Counted from the first letter of the stretch, positions 26,692 to 36,075 are shown. The stretch is 64,000 bases of DNA from Desulfolithobacter dissulfuricans (GCF_025998535.1 NZ_AP024233.1:1711219-1775218), one strand, 5' to 3'. The notes: generated from the letters alone by a model not told the origin. Numbers and translations are program-made.

Positions 26692-28233
26692 ATGAAACGG
26701 TTTATACTTCCGGGTATCACTCTTCTGATGCTCGCGCTCTTTTTTTCCACCACCGTTGTGGCGGTGGAAAAAGAAGAGGAGAAGGTACTGACCGTTGTCT
26801 CTCCCTGGCGCCTGAAGGGGATGAACCTCCATAAGTCCGGCTTTCTCTTTGCCAGGATGGGCTGCGTCGAGACCCTGACCACCACCGACAACCGCGGCAA
26901 GATTGTCGGCCTGCTTGCCAGGTCGTGGACGGTGAGTCCGGACCGGCTGACCTGGACCTTCACCCTCAGGCCAGATATCACTTTCCACGACCAGACCCCC
27001 CTGACCGCCGGGGCGGTGAGCAAAAGCCTCAATATCGCCCTGAAAAACCGGGGAGTCCTGGCCAAGGCAAAGATAGCCGAAATAACCCCCATCTCACCCC
27101 GGACCCTGCGCATCACCACAACCCAGCCCTTTGCTCCCCTGCCCGCCTATCTGGCCCATTACTCCGCTGCCATTGTCTCCGAGGGCTCGTTCGATGAACA
27201 GGGACGCCTCAAGCATATATACGGCACCGGACCGTACATCCTCACCGGGCAGCAGGGTGACATCCGGTTCGATTTCAAGGCCAATCCCTCCTACTGGGGC
27301 GAAAAACCGCAGGTGCAATACGTCCGTCACCTGGGGATTCCCGAGGCCAAAACCCGGGCCAACATGATTCTAAACGGCGAAGCGGACATGGCCTTTACCC
27401 TCTCGCCGGCCGACATGGAAGAACTGCAGGCCGCCGAGGGCGTCCGGGTGGTGGCCTTGACCATCCCCCGCACCAGGCTGCTGGTATTGAATTGTGCCCT
27501 GCCCTTTTTCTCCACAGTCCGCAGCCGTCAGGCCCTGAGCCTGGCCATTGACCGTCGTGGTATCGCCGCTGACATGTTGCGCAACCCGAATTCCATGGCC
27601 ACCCAGCTGCTGCCCTATGCCGCGGCCATGTGGCACACCCCGGAGCTGATACCCCTGGAGTACAACCTGCTGCAAGCCCGAAAAATGCTTGAGGAGGACG
27701 GTTGGCAGCCCGGGGAGGATGACATCCTGGAAAAAAATGGCCAGCGGTTTGAATTTGAACTGCGGACCTACTCCACCCGACCCATGCTGCCCGTCATCGC
27801 CGCCTCGCTGCAGCAGCAGTTGCGCAAAGTCGGCATAGAGATGCACGTTGTCGTGGGCAAGGGTTCGGATATCCCAGCCCACCGGGCCGACAATACCCTG
27901 CAGGCCGCCCTGATTGCCCGCAACTTCGCCCTGATCCCCGATGCCATCGGCACCATCTACAACGATTTTGGTCCCGATCCCGGCAACTGGGGCGCCTTCC
28001 ACTGGCAGTCGGACGAACTCAACGAGCTGCTGGAGAGGTACCTGGAGACCTTTGACCAGGAACGGGCCGAGGCCTTACGTGTGGATATCCTGACCGTCCT
28101 CCAGCGGGAGCTGCCCGTTATCCCGATCTCCTGGTACGAGCACATCATCGGCCTGAGCGACCGAATCGAGGGAGTGAACATCGATCCTTATGAGCTCAAA
28201 TCCTACCTGAACGGCGTGCGCTGGGCCAGGTGA
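26692..28233 (+). CDS. Family 5 ABC transporter solute-binding protein (nickel or peptide)
   Basis: A 513-residue periplasmic binding protein of the NikA/DppA/OppA type. The signal peptide MKRFILPGITLLMLALFF is likely cut after VVA. The mature part has the family segments LLARSWTVSPDRLTWTFTLR, ITFHDQTPLTAGAV, YGTGPYILTGQQ and RQALSLAIDRRGIAADML. GGAGGAACAG sits right before the ATG. No permease or ATPase genes adjoin it, so it either serves a transporter elsewhere or has become an orphan. The absence of an N-terminal lipobox fits a Gram-negative cell. Nickel is a guess from operator resemblance. Confidence 0.8.
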   Translation: MKRFILPGITLLMLALFFSTTVVAVEKEEEKVLTVVSPWRLKGMNLHKSGFLFARMGCVETLTTTDNRGKIVGLLARSWTVSPDRLTWTFTLRPDITFHDQTPLTAGAVSKSLNIALKNRGVLAKAKIAEITPISPRTLRITTTQPFAPLPAYLAHYSAAIVSEGSFDEQGRLKHIYGTGPYILTGQQGDIRFDFKANPSYWGEKPQVQYVRHLGIPEAKTRANMILNGEADMAFTLSPADMEELQAAEGVRVVALTIPRTRLLVLNCALPFFSTVRSRQALSLAIDRRGIAADMLRNPNSMATQLLPYAAAMWHTPELIPLEYNLLQARKMLEEDGWQPGEDDILEKNGQRFEFELRTYSTRPMLPVIAASLQQQLRKVGIEMHVVVGKGSDIPAHRADNTLQAALIARNFALIPDAIGTIYNDFGPDPGNWGAFHWQSDELNELLERYLETFDQERAEALRVDILTVLQRELPVIPISWYEHIIGLSDRIEGVNIDPYELKSYLNGVRWAR

Positions 28234-28363
28234 TCCTGCCGGCACCGCGGCCGCCGCCGATCCGGTCACAGAACGATCATTTCCCCGAAAAATCCCGCAA
28301 GTCCCCGGGACCGGATTGCCATCACTTCTTTTTTCTTTTAGTACCCCTGTCCAGCCACCACCG

Positions 28364-28392
28364 TTGACAACATCCGCCAAGGCGGATATATA
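28364..28392 (+). promoter_or_regulatory. arsR promoter with ArsR operator in the spacer
   Basis: TTGACA at 28364-28369, a 17-base spacer, and TATATA at 28387-28392. The spacer and first base of the -10 contain the perfect palindrome ATCCGCC-AA-GGCGGAT (28372-28387). A repressor bound here would block RNA polymerase. The -10 ends only six bases before the arsR ATG, so the transcript should start at or next to the start codon. Confidence 0.8.
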
Positions 28393-28398
28393 GCGACC

Positions 28399-28746
28399 AT
28401 GAAAGATACCGCCGCCCTGTTCAAGGCCCTGTCCGAGGAGATACGACTCCGCATCCTGGTCCTGCTGACCCGAGGTGAACTCTGTGTCTGTGACCTGATG
28501 GAGGTTCTGGACCTGCCGCAATCCACCATCTCCCGGCACCTGGCCTACCTGCGCCACGCCGGGTGGGTCGAAGGACGCCGTCAGGGGGTGTGGATGTATT
28601 ACCGGCTGGCCCGGGGAACCACCCCCTTCCAGGAGGGACTGGCCGAATTTCTCATCCAGTCGCTGCCGAACCTGGACACGGCCCGGCAGGACCTGGAAAA
28701 CCTCGAGTCCCATCTGCAACAGAAAGACCACGGCAATTGCCGCTGA
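28399..28746 (+). CDS. arsR: ArsR-family arsenic-responsive repressor
   Basis: A 115-residue winged-helix repressor. The metalloid-sensing cysteines are in ELCVCDLMEVL, the classic As(III) site of the ArsR group, at the start of the helix-turn-helix that continues LPQSTISRHLAYLRHAGWVE. No ribosome binding site precedes the ATG, which fits a leaderless message. It should repress itself and the downstream acr3-arsC genes until arsenite or antimonite binds. A second related palindrome sits before acr3. Confidence 0.92.
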   Translation: MKDTAALFKALSEEIRLRILVLLTRGELCVCDLMEVLDLPQSTISRHLAYLRHAGWVEGRRQGVWMYYRLARGTTPFQEGLAEFLIQSLPNLDTARQDLENLESHLQQKDHGNCR

Positions 28747-28821
28747 TTGCTTTCCCTGCCACCCGTCCTTCAGGCTGACACCGTTTCCGGAGAAATTTGG
28801 CAACTTATTCCGGGTCGACAC

Positions 28822-28837
28822 ATCCGCCTATACGGAT
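28822..28837 (+). promoter_or_regulatory. Second ArsR-type operator, before acr3
   Basis: ATCCGCCTATACGGAT, with ATCCG/CGGAT arms matching the outer arms of the arsR operator. It lies 24 bases before the acr3 ATG at 28862, which has GGAGG six bases upstream. A strong separate -35/-10 pair was not evident. Confidence 0.6.
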
Positions 28838-28944
28838 AAAAAGATTAAGAGGAGGCTGACCATGATCCATTCCGGCAAAAACAAAAAACTTTGTGATTAC
28901 CACTGAAATTCAGCCACCGATGCCTGAAGGTGTCGGCCTCTCTT

Positions 28945-29017
28945 GTTTCACGGGTGTCTGTGGCCTGGATGGCCACAGTCAAGCCCCCAGGGACGGGTTT
29001 ATGGCGTCCCGTGAAAC
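28945..29017. repeat. Branched hairpin inside the inserted element
   Basis: Outer arms GTTTCACGGG (28945-28954) and CCCGTGAAAC (29008-29017) enclose a perfect inner hairpin CTGTGGCC-TGGAT-GGCCACAG (28958-28978), giving a branched structure. Confidence 0.7.
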
Positions 29018-29084
29018 GGGTGTAGAGTAGAGCGCTGTCAACAATGATCTTCAACGACTATGCCCTGCCGCACGCGGCTACTAC

Positions 29085-31047
29085 ATATCAGAGGAGGTCT
29101 CATTGCGGACAGCGCCCCCTCGTCGAACCGGACGTGCGGTTTTACCGCATCCGGCTCTCCGATGATCTCTCGCCTCAAGGCATTCACAGGGAGTTGACGG
29201 CTCTTTTATGCAGATAGACCAGCCCCTTAGACATGAGCGCCCTGTACAACGACGCTCCAGCAAGGTGCCGGCAGTGCCGGTGACTCCGTGTCCTCATAAA
29301 GCGACTGAACCGGGTCTGCACGTACCAGTCAAGCGTCTTGAACGATACCTTCGGGTATCCGAAGGAAAAGTAGTTGCCCCAGCCAATCAGAAATCGATTG
29401 ACGTGGTCAATTACTTCTTCTACCGGCTTTTGAATCCTGCGAATCGTCAGAGCATGTATCCTTTCTCGCGCCCGTTTCAAGCTCTTGGCAGAAGGGACAA
29501 TGTTCAGGTACCGGCCCGCTCCGTACAGACTGCGATCAAAGCGGAACGTAAATCCAAGGAAATCAAAACTACTGCCGGGATCTTTCAAGTTAACTATGGT
29601 TGTCTTGTTCCGATTCAGGATCAGGTCGAGTTCCCCCAGCGTCTTGTCAACAAAGGCGTGAATGCGAGGTCCGATGTACCGAGCCATGATAACCCAGTCG
29701 TCGGCATATCGTACCAGCCTTGCGTTGGCAAAATTGCGGGGACCTTCCGAGCTGTGAAAGCGTTGGTCGAATTCATGGAGAAAGATGTTGGCCAGCAGAG
29801 GCGAGATGACTCCACCCTGTGGCGTACCCTTGCGGGAGCGAGTGATCTTGCGACCGCCCTGCCCATCCTCTTCAACGATATCGCTTTTCAACCACATCCT
29901 GATCAGCTTCAAAACGGATCGGTCAGCTATTCGACGCTCCAGGCATTGCATCAGTTTGCCATGGTCAATCGTGTCAAAGTAGCTGCTCAGATCCGCATCC
30001 AGAACTTCGGTAAATCCCGCCTTGAGCGCCTGCCGAATCGCGGCGAGAGCATCATGGGCCTTAAGGCCCGGGCGGAATCCGTACGAGCAGTCCTCAAAGT
30101 CTGCCTCGAAAATCGGCTCCAGGATCAACAGGACCGCCATCTGTACAACCCGATCCTTGACGGTCGGGATACCCAGCGGACGCATCTTTCCATTCGCCTT
30201 TGGGATATAGACCCGTTTTACCGGCATGGGCCGGTAGGTCTTACCCTTCAATTCCTGCTGTATTGTTTGCAGCAGGCCTGCTACACCTTCCGAACTCTCC
30301 TTGATGGACGCAAGGCTTACTCCATCCACCCCGGCAGCGCCTCGATTGGCGTAAACCCGGTTCCAGGCACTTTGCAGTACATCCAGGCGATACACCCGGT
30401 CGTACAGGGCATAGAATCGGAACTCCGGTTCCTGCTTGGCCTTGTGGCCCAGTTTCTTTCGCAAGAGGGAGACTTTCGGGCTCAGGCCGAACTCCTGCCC
30501 TGCCCGTTTATCCGTAGTGGGAGACAAACATGTGTACTCCAAGCGGGACTTCCTCCATTGTCAGAAACACGATCAAAGTCCTGCCCCTTCGCTCCACGGG
30601 AGTTACCCCGCTTCAAAACTACTATGAGCAGGTCCGACTCCCGGCCGGAACCGCACAGAGGGTTATGCATTCCCCTCCAGCGTTTGGACTCGGGCTATCT
30701 GCTGCCCTGCCCGTCCCGCCGGGTCTCCCAGGTTCCCTGGCGCTCCCTTGAGTACATGCCATCTCCAAACACCCCGGGCGGCCCAACGCAACGCTCCTGT
30801 TGTCTCATCGCGTCAATGACTGGCTTCCCCATGACCTCGGAGGGTCGCCGCCGCCAAATGTGTAACGAGGCCGAATCGAGTTCACAGATGTTACGGCCTA
30901 TACTCTATCTGACCTTACGGCCTTTTCCGACCCTGCTTGACGATTCGGGTTACCCCTACACGCCGGGTCGGCGATTTCGCGGTGAACAGGCAATTACCGC
31001 GGGTGGCATCGCAGCCACCAGGTTCGCCAGAGCTTCGCCTGGCACAC
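29085..31047 (-). mobile_element. Group II intron
   Basis: Reads on the minus strand. The 5' end GTGTGCCAGGCG begins at 31047. Near the 3' end is a textbook domain V (29125-29159: GAGAGCCGGATGCGG, loop TAAAA, CCGCACGTCCGGTTC), followed by a domain VI-like stem ending about 29085-29087. The intron carries its own maturase gene and sits inside the element that interrupts acr3, on the opposite strand to acr3, so it could not be spliced from acr3 mRNA. Confidence 0.85.
29184..30542 (-). CDS. ltrA: Group II intron reverse transcriptase/maturase
   Basis: A 452-residue intron-encoded protein. RT domains include [72 protein letters not shown] and the catalytic [11 protein letters not shown]. The maturase X region follows, ending in [18 protein letters not shown]. 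There is no HNH endonuclease domain at the C-terminus, so mobility would not use that activity. The frame is intact, suggesting a recent or active intron. Confidence 0.92.
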   Translation of the reverse strand: MEYTCLSPTTDKRAGQEFGLSPKVSLLRKKLGHKAKQEPEFRFYALYDRVYRLDVLQSAWNRVYANRGAAGVDGVSLASIKESSEGVAGLLQTIQQELKGKTYRPMPVKRVYIPKANGKMRPLGIPTVKDRVVQMAVLLILEPIFEADFEDCSYGFRPGLKAHDALAAIRQALKAGFTEVLDADLSSYFDTIDHGKLMQCLERRIADRSVLKLIRMWLKSDIVEEDGQGGRKITRSRKGTPQGGVISPLLANIFLHEFDQRFHSSEGPRNFANARLVRYADDWVIMARYIGPRIHAFVDKTLGELDLILNRNKTTIVNLKDPGSSFDFLGFTFRFDRSLYGAGRYLNIVPSAKSLKRARERIHALTIRRIQKPVEEVIDHVNRFLIGWGNYFSFGYPKVSFKTLDWYVQTRFSRFMRTRSHRHCRHLAGASLYRALMSKGLVYLHKRAVNSL

Positions 31048-31726
31048 GAGGTCGACACCGGTTTCAATGCTGAAGATTGATGGTAATCAGAAAAAACTTT
31101 CCTTCCTGGACCGCTTCCTCACCCTGTGGATATTTCTGGCCATATTTGCCGGGGTCCTGGGCGGCTACCTGTTTCCGCTGGTCAGGGACCAGATAAACAG
31201 GCTGCAGGTCGGCACCACCAATATCCCCATCGCCATCGGCCTGATCCTGATGATGTACCCGCCCCTGGCCAAGGTCCGCTACGACAAGCTGCATCTGGTT
31301 TTCCGCCACACCAGAATCCTGCTCCTTTCCCTGGTCCAGAACTGGGTGGTGGGACCGGTCCTGATGTTTTTCCTCGCCGTGACCCTTCTCCAGGGTCACC
31401 ATGAATACATGGTCGGACTGATCCTCATCGGCCTGGCCCGCTGCATTGCCATGGTGATCTTCTGGAACGACCTGGCCGACGGGGACCGGGAATACTGCGC
31501 CGGCCTGGTGGCCTTCAACTCAATCTTCCAGATTCTCTTTTTCTCGCTCAATGCCTATATTTTTATTACCGTGCTGCCGGAACGGCTCGGTATCGAGGGG
31601 ACGGTGGTGAACGTCTCCATGGCGGAGATCGCCCGTTCCGTGCTGATCTACCTGGGGATCCCCTTCCTGGCCGGTTTTCTGACCCGGCTTACAGGTGTGA
31701 AAATAAGGGGGGAACAATGGTACGAG

Positions 31727-33262
31727 CTGAACTTTCTGAGTTGCAACAACTAGTTGTTTCTTCATTGTTTTAAGATGTTGAAGGCGCCGGTGGTTTCAGC
31801 ATATCAATAGCCACTGACATTACTGCATCAAGGATGTTTGATATAATATTTTCTGGTAACACGCCGATTTTCCGTATTTTATCAAGCGCCAGGCTCAATA
31901 TTCGCTGGAGCGCCTCCAAGACAGAGAGGTCCTGCAGTTCATCGGAGCAGGCGTAAAACAAACTGCCAAGGGTTCTGGGGTCGTCGTGCAACCGTTGCTC
32001 AAAAGCCAGAAACAGATAGCGAAGCATGACAATGGTCGTGTGGCCGATAAGCCCATCATAATCACGCAGTTGCATCTCCCGCTCCAGGTTGAGATAGTGT
32101 TTCGCCATCTTGAAGAAGACCTCTATATCCCACCGCTTCCCGTAAATCCGCACAATCTCTTCAGCGGACAACTCCAGATCGGTGGACAGGATGGCCAACC
32201 AGCCCCGTTTCTGCCGGTGCCGCACAAACACAATTTTCACCGGCAGCCCATCCCTGGTCTCGACGATTACGCTTGCCAGAATTTTTGCTTTGCCCCGGCG
32301 TTTCTTGATCCGCTTGTAAAGTTCCCCGAGACGAATTTCCGTGTGGCAATGCCGGTAAAGGATCGTCGGCATATCTTTGAGCATGCAGATCACCGGTCGA
32401 TGCCGACTCAACGCCTGAATGACCGACGGAAAAGCAAACCAACTGTCCATGAGGATATGGGACGCATCAATTCCGGCCGCCAGCACCCTTTTTATCATGG
32501 GCACCAGAAGTTCCGTCGCCTTGGTCATGGCCTCCTGACGCCGCTTGTAGCCGATGCTTCTCTTGTCCAGCTTTTTGGTGATCCCCTGCAACCTGTTTTG
32601 GCTGTTTGCCGACGACAGCATAGAAAAATCCAAGGGCAAAAACGTGGCGCCGTCGCTCCACCCCAGGCTGAGCATCTTGAAGCCGTTCAGAAATCGATTT
32701 TCGGTGTGATCATGGACTCTGGCCAGGAGTTCAACAAATTTCGAATGCGACCTGTCATAGGTGCTGTCGTCAATTATGAGCACCTTCTTCCTGTCACAAT
32801 CGGTAAGCAGATCGCAGAAGTTCACCAGCTTGGCCGCCAGGAGCAGAAGCAGTTTCCGCCAGTTGTAGCGCGGATTTTTCAGCAGCTGGTATGCCGCGTC
32901 CTTCTTGAAACCGTGGTTGTTGCCGGCAACGATACTGCGGAAAAAGTTGTTGTTTTCAAACGGCAACACGAAAATGGCCTTGAGCAGCACCAGCGGCGAA
33001 GCACCGCGTATCTTGCGGATGCCTGCCCTATTGAGCAGAGTGCCGATGGCAAAGTTATCAAAGAACGAATCGATTCTGTGGTGCAGACGTATTGCTTCTT
33101 GCTGTTTCTGCGAATTTGGTATACTCTTCATTTCGGCCCTTTCTTTTTGATTTTATTGAGGATTTTGGAAACTCCAATATATCAAAAAGCAAAGGGCTTT
33201 TCACGTTTATTTTAATGATTTCGGCATATTATTCTGTTTTTGTCACAAGTCAGAAAGTTCAG
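31727..33262. mobile_element. IS4-family insertion sequence, complete, 1,536 bp
   Basis: Ends are perfect 13-base inverted repeats, CTGAACTTTCTGA (31727-31739) and TCAGAAAGTTCAG (33250-33262). The target duplication GTACGAG is at 31720-31726 and 33263-33269. Removing the element plus one duplicate restores the acr3 frame exactly. Confidence 0.95.
31770..33131 (-). CDS. IS4-family transposase
   Basis: An intact 453-residue DDE transposase. The acidic residues are in VLIIDDSTYDRSHSK, ILMDSWFAFPSVIQ and YGKRWDIEVFFKMAKHYL, the YREK-type signature of the IS4 family. It occupies nearly all of the 1,536-bp element and reads opposite to acr3. Its frame shows no damage, consistent with a recent insertion. 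Confidence 0.95.
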   Translation of the reverse strand: MKSIPNSQKQQEAIRLHHRIDSFFDNFAIGTLLNRAGIRKIRGASPLVLLKAIFVLPFENNNFFRSIVAGNNHGFKKDAAYQLLKNPRYNWRKLLLLLAAKLVNFCDLLTDCDRKKVLIIDDSTYDRSHSKFVELLARVHDHTENRFLNGFKMLSLGWSDGATFLPLDFSMLSSANSQNRLQGITKKLDKRSIGYKRRQEAMTKATELLVPMIKRVLAAGIDASHILMDSWFAFPSVIQALSRHRPVICMLKDMPTILYRHCHTEIRLGELYKRIKKRRGKAKILASVIVETRDGLPVKIVFVRHRQKRGWLAILSTDLELSAEEIVRIYGKRWDIEVFFKMAKHYLNLEREMQLRDYDGLIGHTTIVMLRYLFLAFEQRLHDDPRTLGSLFYACSDELQDLSVLEALQRILSLALDKIRKIGVLPENIISNILDAVMSVAIDMLKPPAPSTS

Positions 33263-33721
33263 GTACGAGGAAAGATTGCTGCCGAGAATAAGTCCTCTGA
33301 CCCTGGTTTTTCTCCTCTTCACCATCATGGTCATGTTTTCCCTCAAGGGTGAAAACATGGTACAGTTACCGCTGGATGTTATCCGGGTGGCCATCCCGCT
33401 GACCATCTATTTCCTGGTCATGTTTCTGGTTTCGTTTTTCATGTCCATGAAGGCAGGGGCCACCTATGAACAGGCCACGGCCCTGTCGTTCACCGCCGCC
33501 TCCAACAACTTTGAGCTGGCCATTGCCGTGGCCATCAGTGTGTTTGGCCTCGAATCGGGACAGGCCTTTGCCGCCGTGATCGGCCCCCTGGTGGAAGTAC
33601 CGGTCCTGATCAGCCTGGTCAGCGTGGCCCACCGGTTCAGGAAGAAACTGTTTCCGTACCGCCTGCAGACAGCGACGACCATCTCTCATCTCCATCGACA
33701 ACCCTGAAAAACCAGAAGCCA

Positions 33722-34189
33722 ATGAATCGCAAACTGAAAATTCTCTTTCTCTGTACCGGCAACTCCTGTCGCAGTCAGATGGCCGAAGGCTGGGCCCGGG
33801 AGCTGAATTCCGACACCATCGAGGCCTGGTCCGCCGGCATCGAGCGCCATGGCCTCAACCCCAAAGCGGTCCAGGTCATGGCCGAGGCCGGGGTGGATAT
33901 CTCGACCCAGAGCTCGACCCTCATCGAAGAGCTGCCGGAGCAGGACTTTGACTACGTGATCACGGTCTGCGGCCATGCCCACGAGTCGTGCCCGCTCTTT
34001 CCCGGCAGGACCCGGGTCATCCACCGGGGTTTTGACGATCCTCCCAGGCTGGCCGCCACGGCAAAGAGCGAAGAAGAGGTCCTTGCCTGCTACCGGAGGG
34101 TGCGCGATGAGATCAGGGCCTTTGTCCTGGAGCTGCCGGAGATCCTCTCCGGGACAAGTTCCTGCAGCTCCGGGGCGAGCGCCGACTAA
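33722..34189 (+). CDS. arsC: Arsenate reductase, low-molecular-weight phosphatase type
   Basis: Reduces arsenate to arsenite with thioredoxin-type thiols. The 155-residue protein has the P-loop FLCTGNSCRSQMAEGW with the nucleophilic cysteine, WSAGIERHGLNPKAV, and the redox pair region VITVCGHAHESCP, followed by the DDPP loop in FDDPPRLAAT. The C-terminus has an extra Cys/Ser-rich tail (SGTSSCSSG). It begins 14 bases after the acr3 stop, so it belongs to the arsR-acr3-arsC operon. With acr3 broken, arsenate reduction alone would make arsenite that cannot be exported by this system. Confidence 0.93.
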   Translation: MNRKLKILFLCTGNSCRSQMAEGWARELNSDTIEAWSAGIERHGLNPKAVQVMAEAGVDISTQSSTLIEELPEQDFDYVITVCGHAHESCPLFPGRTRVIHRGFDDPPRLAATAKSEEEVLACYRRVRDEIRAFVLELPEILSGTSSCSSGASAD

Positions 34190-36066
34190 AATTCGATCTC
34201 GAAGCTGTAGACCCCCTCCTCCAGCCGGCTCTTGACCTTGTAGCCCGAGTGGTTGAAGATGGCCTGCATCCGGTAGTTGTCCCGCAGGACCTCGGCCGTG
34301 AACCCGGCGATGCCGTTACGCTTGGCAATGGTGATCAGGTGCCGGAAGAGGAAGGTGCCGATCCCCTTGCCCTGCCACTGGTCCTGGATCACGAAGGCGA
34401 CCTCGGCCTTGTTGGTCCGCTCGTTGAGATAGTAGCGTCCCACCGCGATGATCGCCTCTCCATGGGCCTCGGGCAAGGTGCCGACGATGGCCACATCCTT
34501 GCGATGGTCGATATAGACAAAATCGTGCAGCTGCCGGTGGGTGAACCGTTTCTGCCGGCTCATGAACCGGTAGTAGACGGTCTCCTGGGACAGGTTGTAC
34601 ATCAGTTCGCGCATGTGCGGCTCGTCGGTGGGCCGGATGGAGCGGAAAGTGACCAGGTTCCCGTCGTCGAGCAGCATGGTGGTGCGCATGTAGTCTTCGC
34701 CGGGAATGAAGAGACGGTCACCGAATTCCTCCATCTCCGGATGGATCAGCCGGGTCTCGATGGCTTCCCGGAAGAGCTGTTCGCGGAAATCGGGATGGGC
34801 GATGGAGATCAGGGCAATGACCCGTTCCTGGATGGACTTGCCGTGGAGAAAGGCCACCCCGTACTCGGTGACCACGTACTGGACCGTACCCCGGGTTATG
34901 ACCACTCCGGAGCCGGGCTGGAGCCGGGTGACGATGCGTGAGCGGCTGCCGTCCTCGTTGACAGAAGGCAGGGTCAGGATCGACTTGCCCCCTTCCGAGC
35001 GGGCCGCGCCCCGGTTGAAATCCACCTGGCCGCCGATCCCGGAATAGAACCGGCCGCCGACGGAATCGGAACAGACCTGGCCGGTGAGATCGATTTCCAG
35101 GGCCATGTTGACCGCCACCATCCGTTTCTGCCCGGCTATCACCTCGGAGTTGTTGACATATTCGGTGGGACGGAAACAGACACCGGGGTTGTCGTTGACA
35201 AAATCATAGAGCCGCCTGGTACCCATGCAGAACGAGGTGGTGATCTTGCCCCGGTCGATGGTCTTGCGGCGGCCGGTAACCACCCCGCACTCCACCAGGT
35301 CGATGATGGAGTCGGTGATCATCTCGGTGTGGACCCCCAGGTCCTTCTTGTCGTAGAGATGATCGAGCACCGCATGGGGCAGCCGGCCGATGCCCGGCAC
35401 CCGGCCAAGACCCAGCTCCAGGGTGGCGCCGTTGGGGATGAGGGCAGCCGCGTACCTGGCTATTTTGTCGCTGATCTCGTGGGTGGGATGATGTTCCCGC
35501 TCGATGAGCGGTGACTCCACCGGAACCAGGATATCGAGATCATAGACATCCACCTGCGAGCTGCCATGGGTCCAGGGCATGTTGGGATTGACCTGGGCAA
35601 TGACCAGGGAGGCGTTCTCCACCGCGGCGCGGACGATATCCACCGAAATACCCAGGCTCATCTTGCCCCGGGCATCGGGCGGGGTCACCTGGATGAGGGC
35701 CACGTCCAGCGGCAGCCGCCCACTGTGAAAGAGATCGGGAATGTCGGAGAGAAGAATGGGTGTGTAGGCCCCCACCCCTTCCTGGATCACGCCGCGGACA
35801 TTGGAACCGATGTAGAAGGAGTTGATGGTGAAACACTCGGCCAGGTGCTTTTCGGCATAGGGCGCATCACCCTTGGTGATAAGCTGGACGATCTCCACAT
35901 CGGACAGTTCGCCGGCCCGATCGGTCATGGCCCGGACCAGTTCCACCGGCTCGCCGCAGCCGGTACCGATGAACACCCGCTGTCCGGGGCGCAGATGGGA
36001 GAGCGCCTTGGCCGGGGTGGCGATCATGTCACCGTAGCGCTCTTTCCAGTCACTGTTATATTCCAT
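34186..36066 (-). CDS. Acetyl-CoA hydrolase/CoA-transferase fused to a GNAT acetyltransferase
   Basis: A 626-residue fusion. Residues 1 to about 430 form an acetyl-CoA hydrolase/4-hydroxybutyrate-type CoA-transferase (LRPGQRVFIGTGCGEPVELV, GLGRVPGIGRLPHAVL, DFNRGAARSEGGKSIL, VTEYGVAFLHGKSIQER). From about 460 a GNAT domain follows (RSIRPTDEPHMRELMYNLSQ, RYYLNERTNKAEVAFVIQDQ, and the acetyl-CoA loop QGKGIGTFLFRHL). It exchanges CoA between acyl groups and may acetylate a protein lysine. It is last in an operon with an acyl-CoA synthetase and a deacetylase. Its stop overlaps that of convergent arsC. Confidence 0.88.
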   Translation of the reverse strand: MEYNSDWKERYGDMIATPAKALSHLRPGQRVFIGTGCGEPVELVRAMTDRAGELSDVEIVQLITKGDAPYAEKHLAECFTINSFYIGSNVRGVIQEGVGAYTPILLSDIPDLFHSGRLPLDVALIQVTPPDARGKMSLGISVDIVRAAVENASLVIAQVNPNMPWTHGSSQVDVYDLDILVPVESPLIEREHHPTHEISDKIARYAAALIPNGATLELGLGRVPGIGRLPHAVLDHLYDKKDLGVHTEMITDSIIDLVECGVVTGRRKTIDRGKITTSFCMGTRRLYDFVNDNPGVCFRPTEYVNNSEVIAGQKRMVAVNMALEIDLTGQVCSDSVGGRFYSGIGGQVDFNRGAARSEGGKSILTLPSVNEDGSRSRIVTRLQPGSGVVITRGTVQYVVTEYGVAFLHGKSIQERVIALISIAHPDFREQLFREAIETRLIHPEMEEFGDRLFIPGEDYMRTTMLLDDGNLVTFRSIRPTDEPHMRELMYNLSQETVYYRFMSRQKRFTHRQLHDFVYIDHRKDVAIVGTLPEAHGEAIIAVGRYYLNERTNKAEVAFVIQDQWQGKGIGTFLFRHLITIAKRNGIAGFTAEVLRDNYRMQAIFNHSGYKVKSRLEEGVYSFEIEF

Positions 36067-36075
36067 GGGTTCCTC

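Larger units (their letters stand above)
28893..31090. mobile_element. Inserted element with short inverted ends, carrying a nested group II intron
   Basis: Flanked by the direct repeat AAAAAACTTT (28883-28892 and 31091-31100). Ends are inverted: GTGATTACCA at the left and TGGTAATCAG at the right, matching at nine of ten bases. Outside the intron only about 235 bases of element remain and no transposase, so it is a MITE or a deletion derivative. Another end copy occurs at 43515-43530. Confidence 0.8.
28862..33707 (+). pseudogene. acr3: Arsenite efflux permease ACR3, disrupted by two insertions
   Basis: Three pieces rebuild one gene: 28862-28892, 31101-31726 and 33270-33707. Joined, they make 1,095 bases (364 residues) in one frame: [28 protein letters not shown] and so on, with GGEQWYE-type join reading GEQWYE then [12 protein letters not shown]. 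The product is a ten-helix ACR3 permease that exports arsenite; the family cysteine-bearing motif is in [17 protein letters not shown] and the later CYS-less half has [17 protein letters not shown]. The first break is a 10-base duplication (AAAAAACTTT), the second a 7-base one (GTACGAG). As it stands no full permease can be made. Confidence 0.92.

Noticed and set aside
29208-31073. A 621-codon plus-strand frame opposite the group II intron
   Set aside because: It spans the intron's structural RNA and maturase in antisense, contains no protein motif, and would cross the intron boundary.
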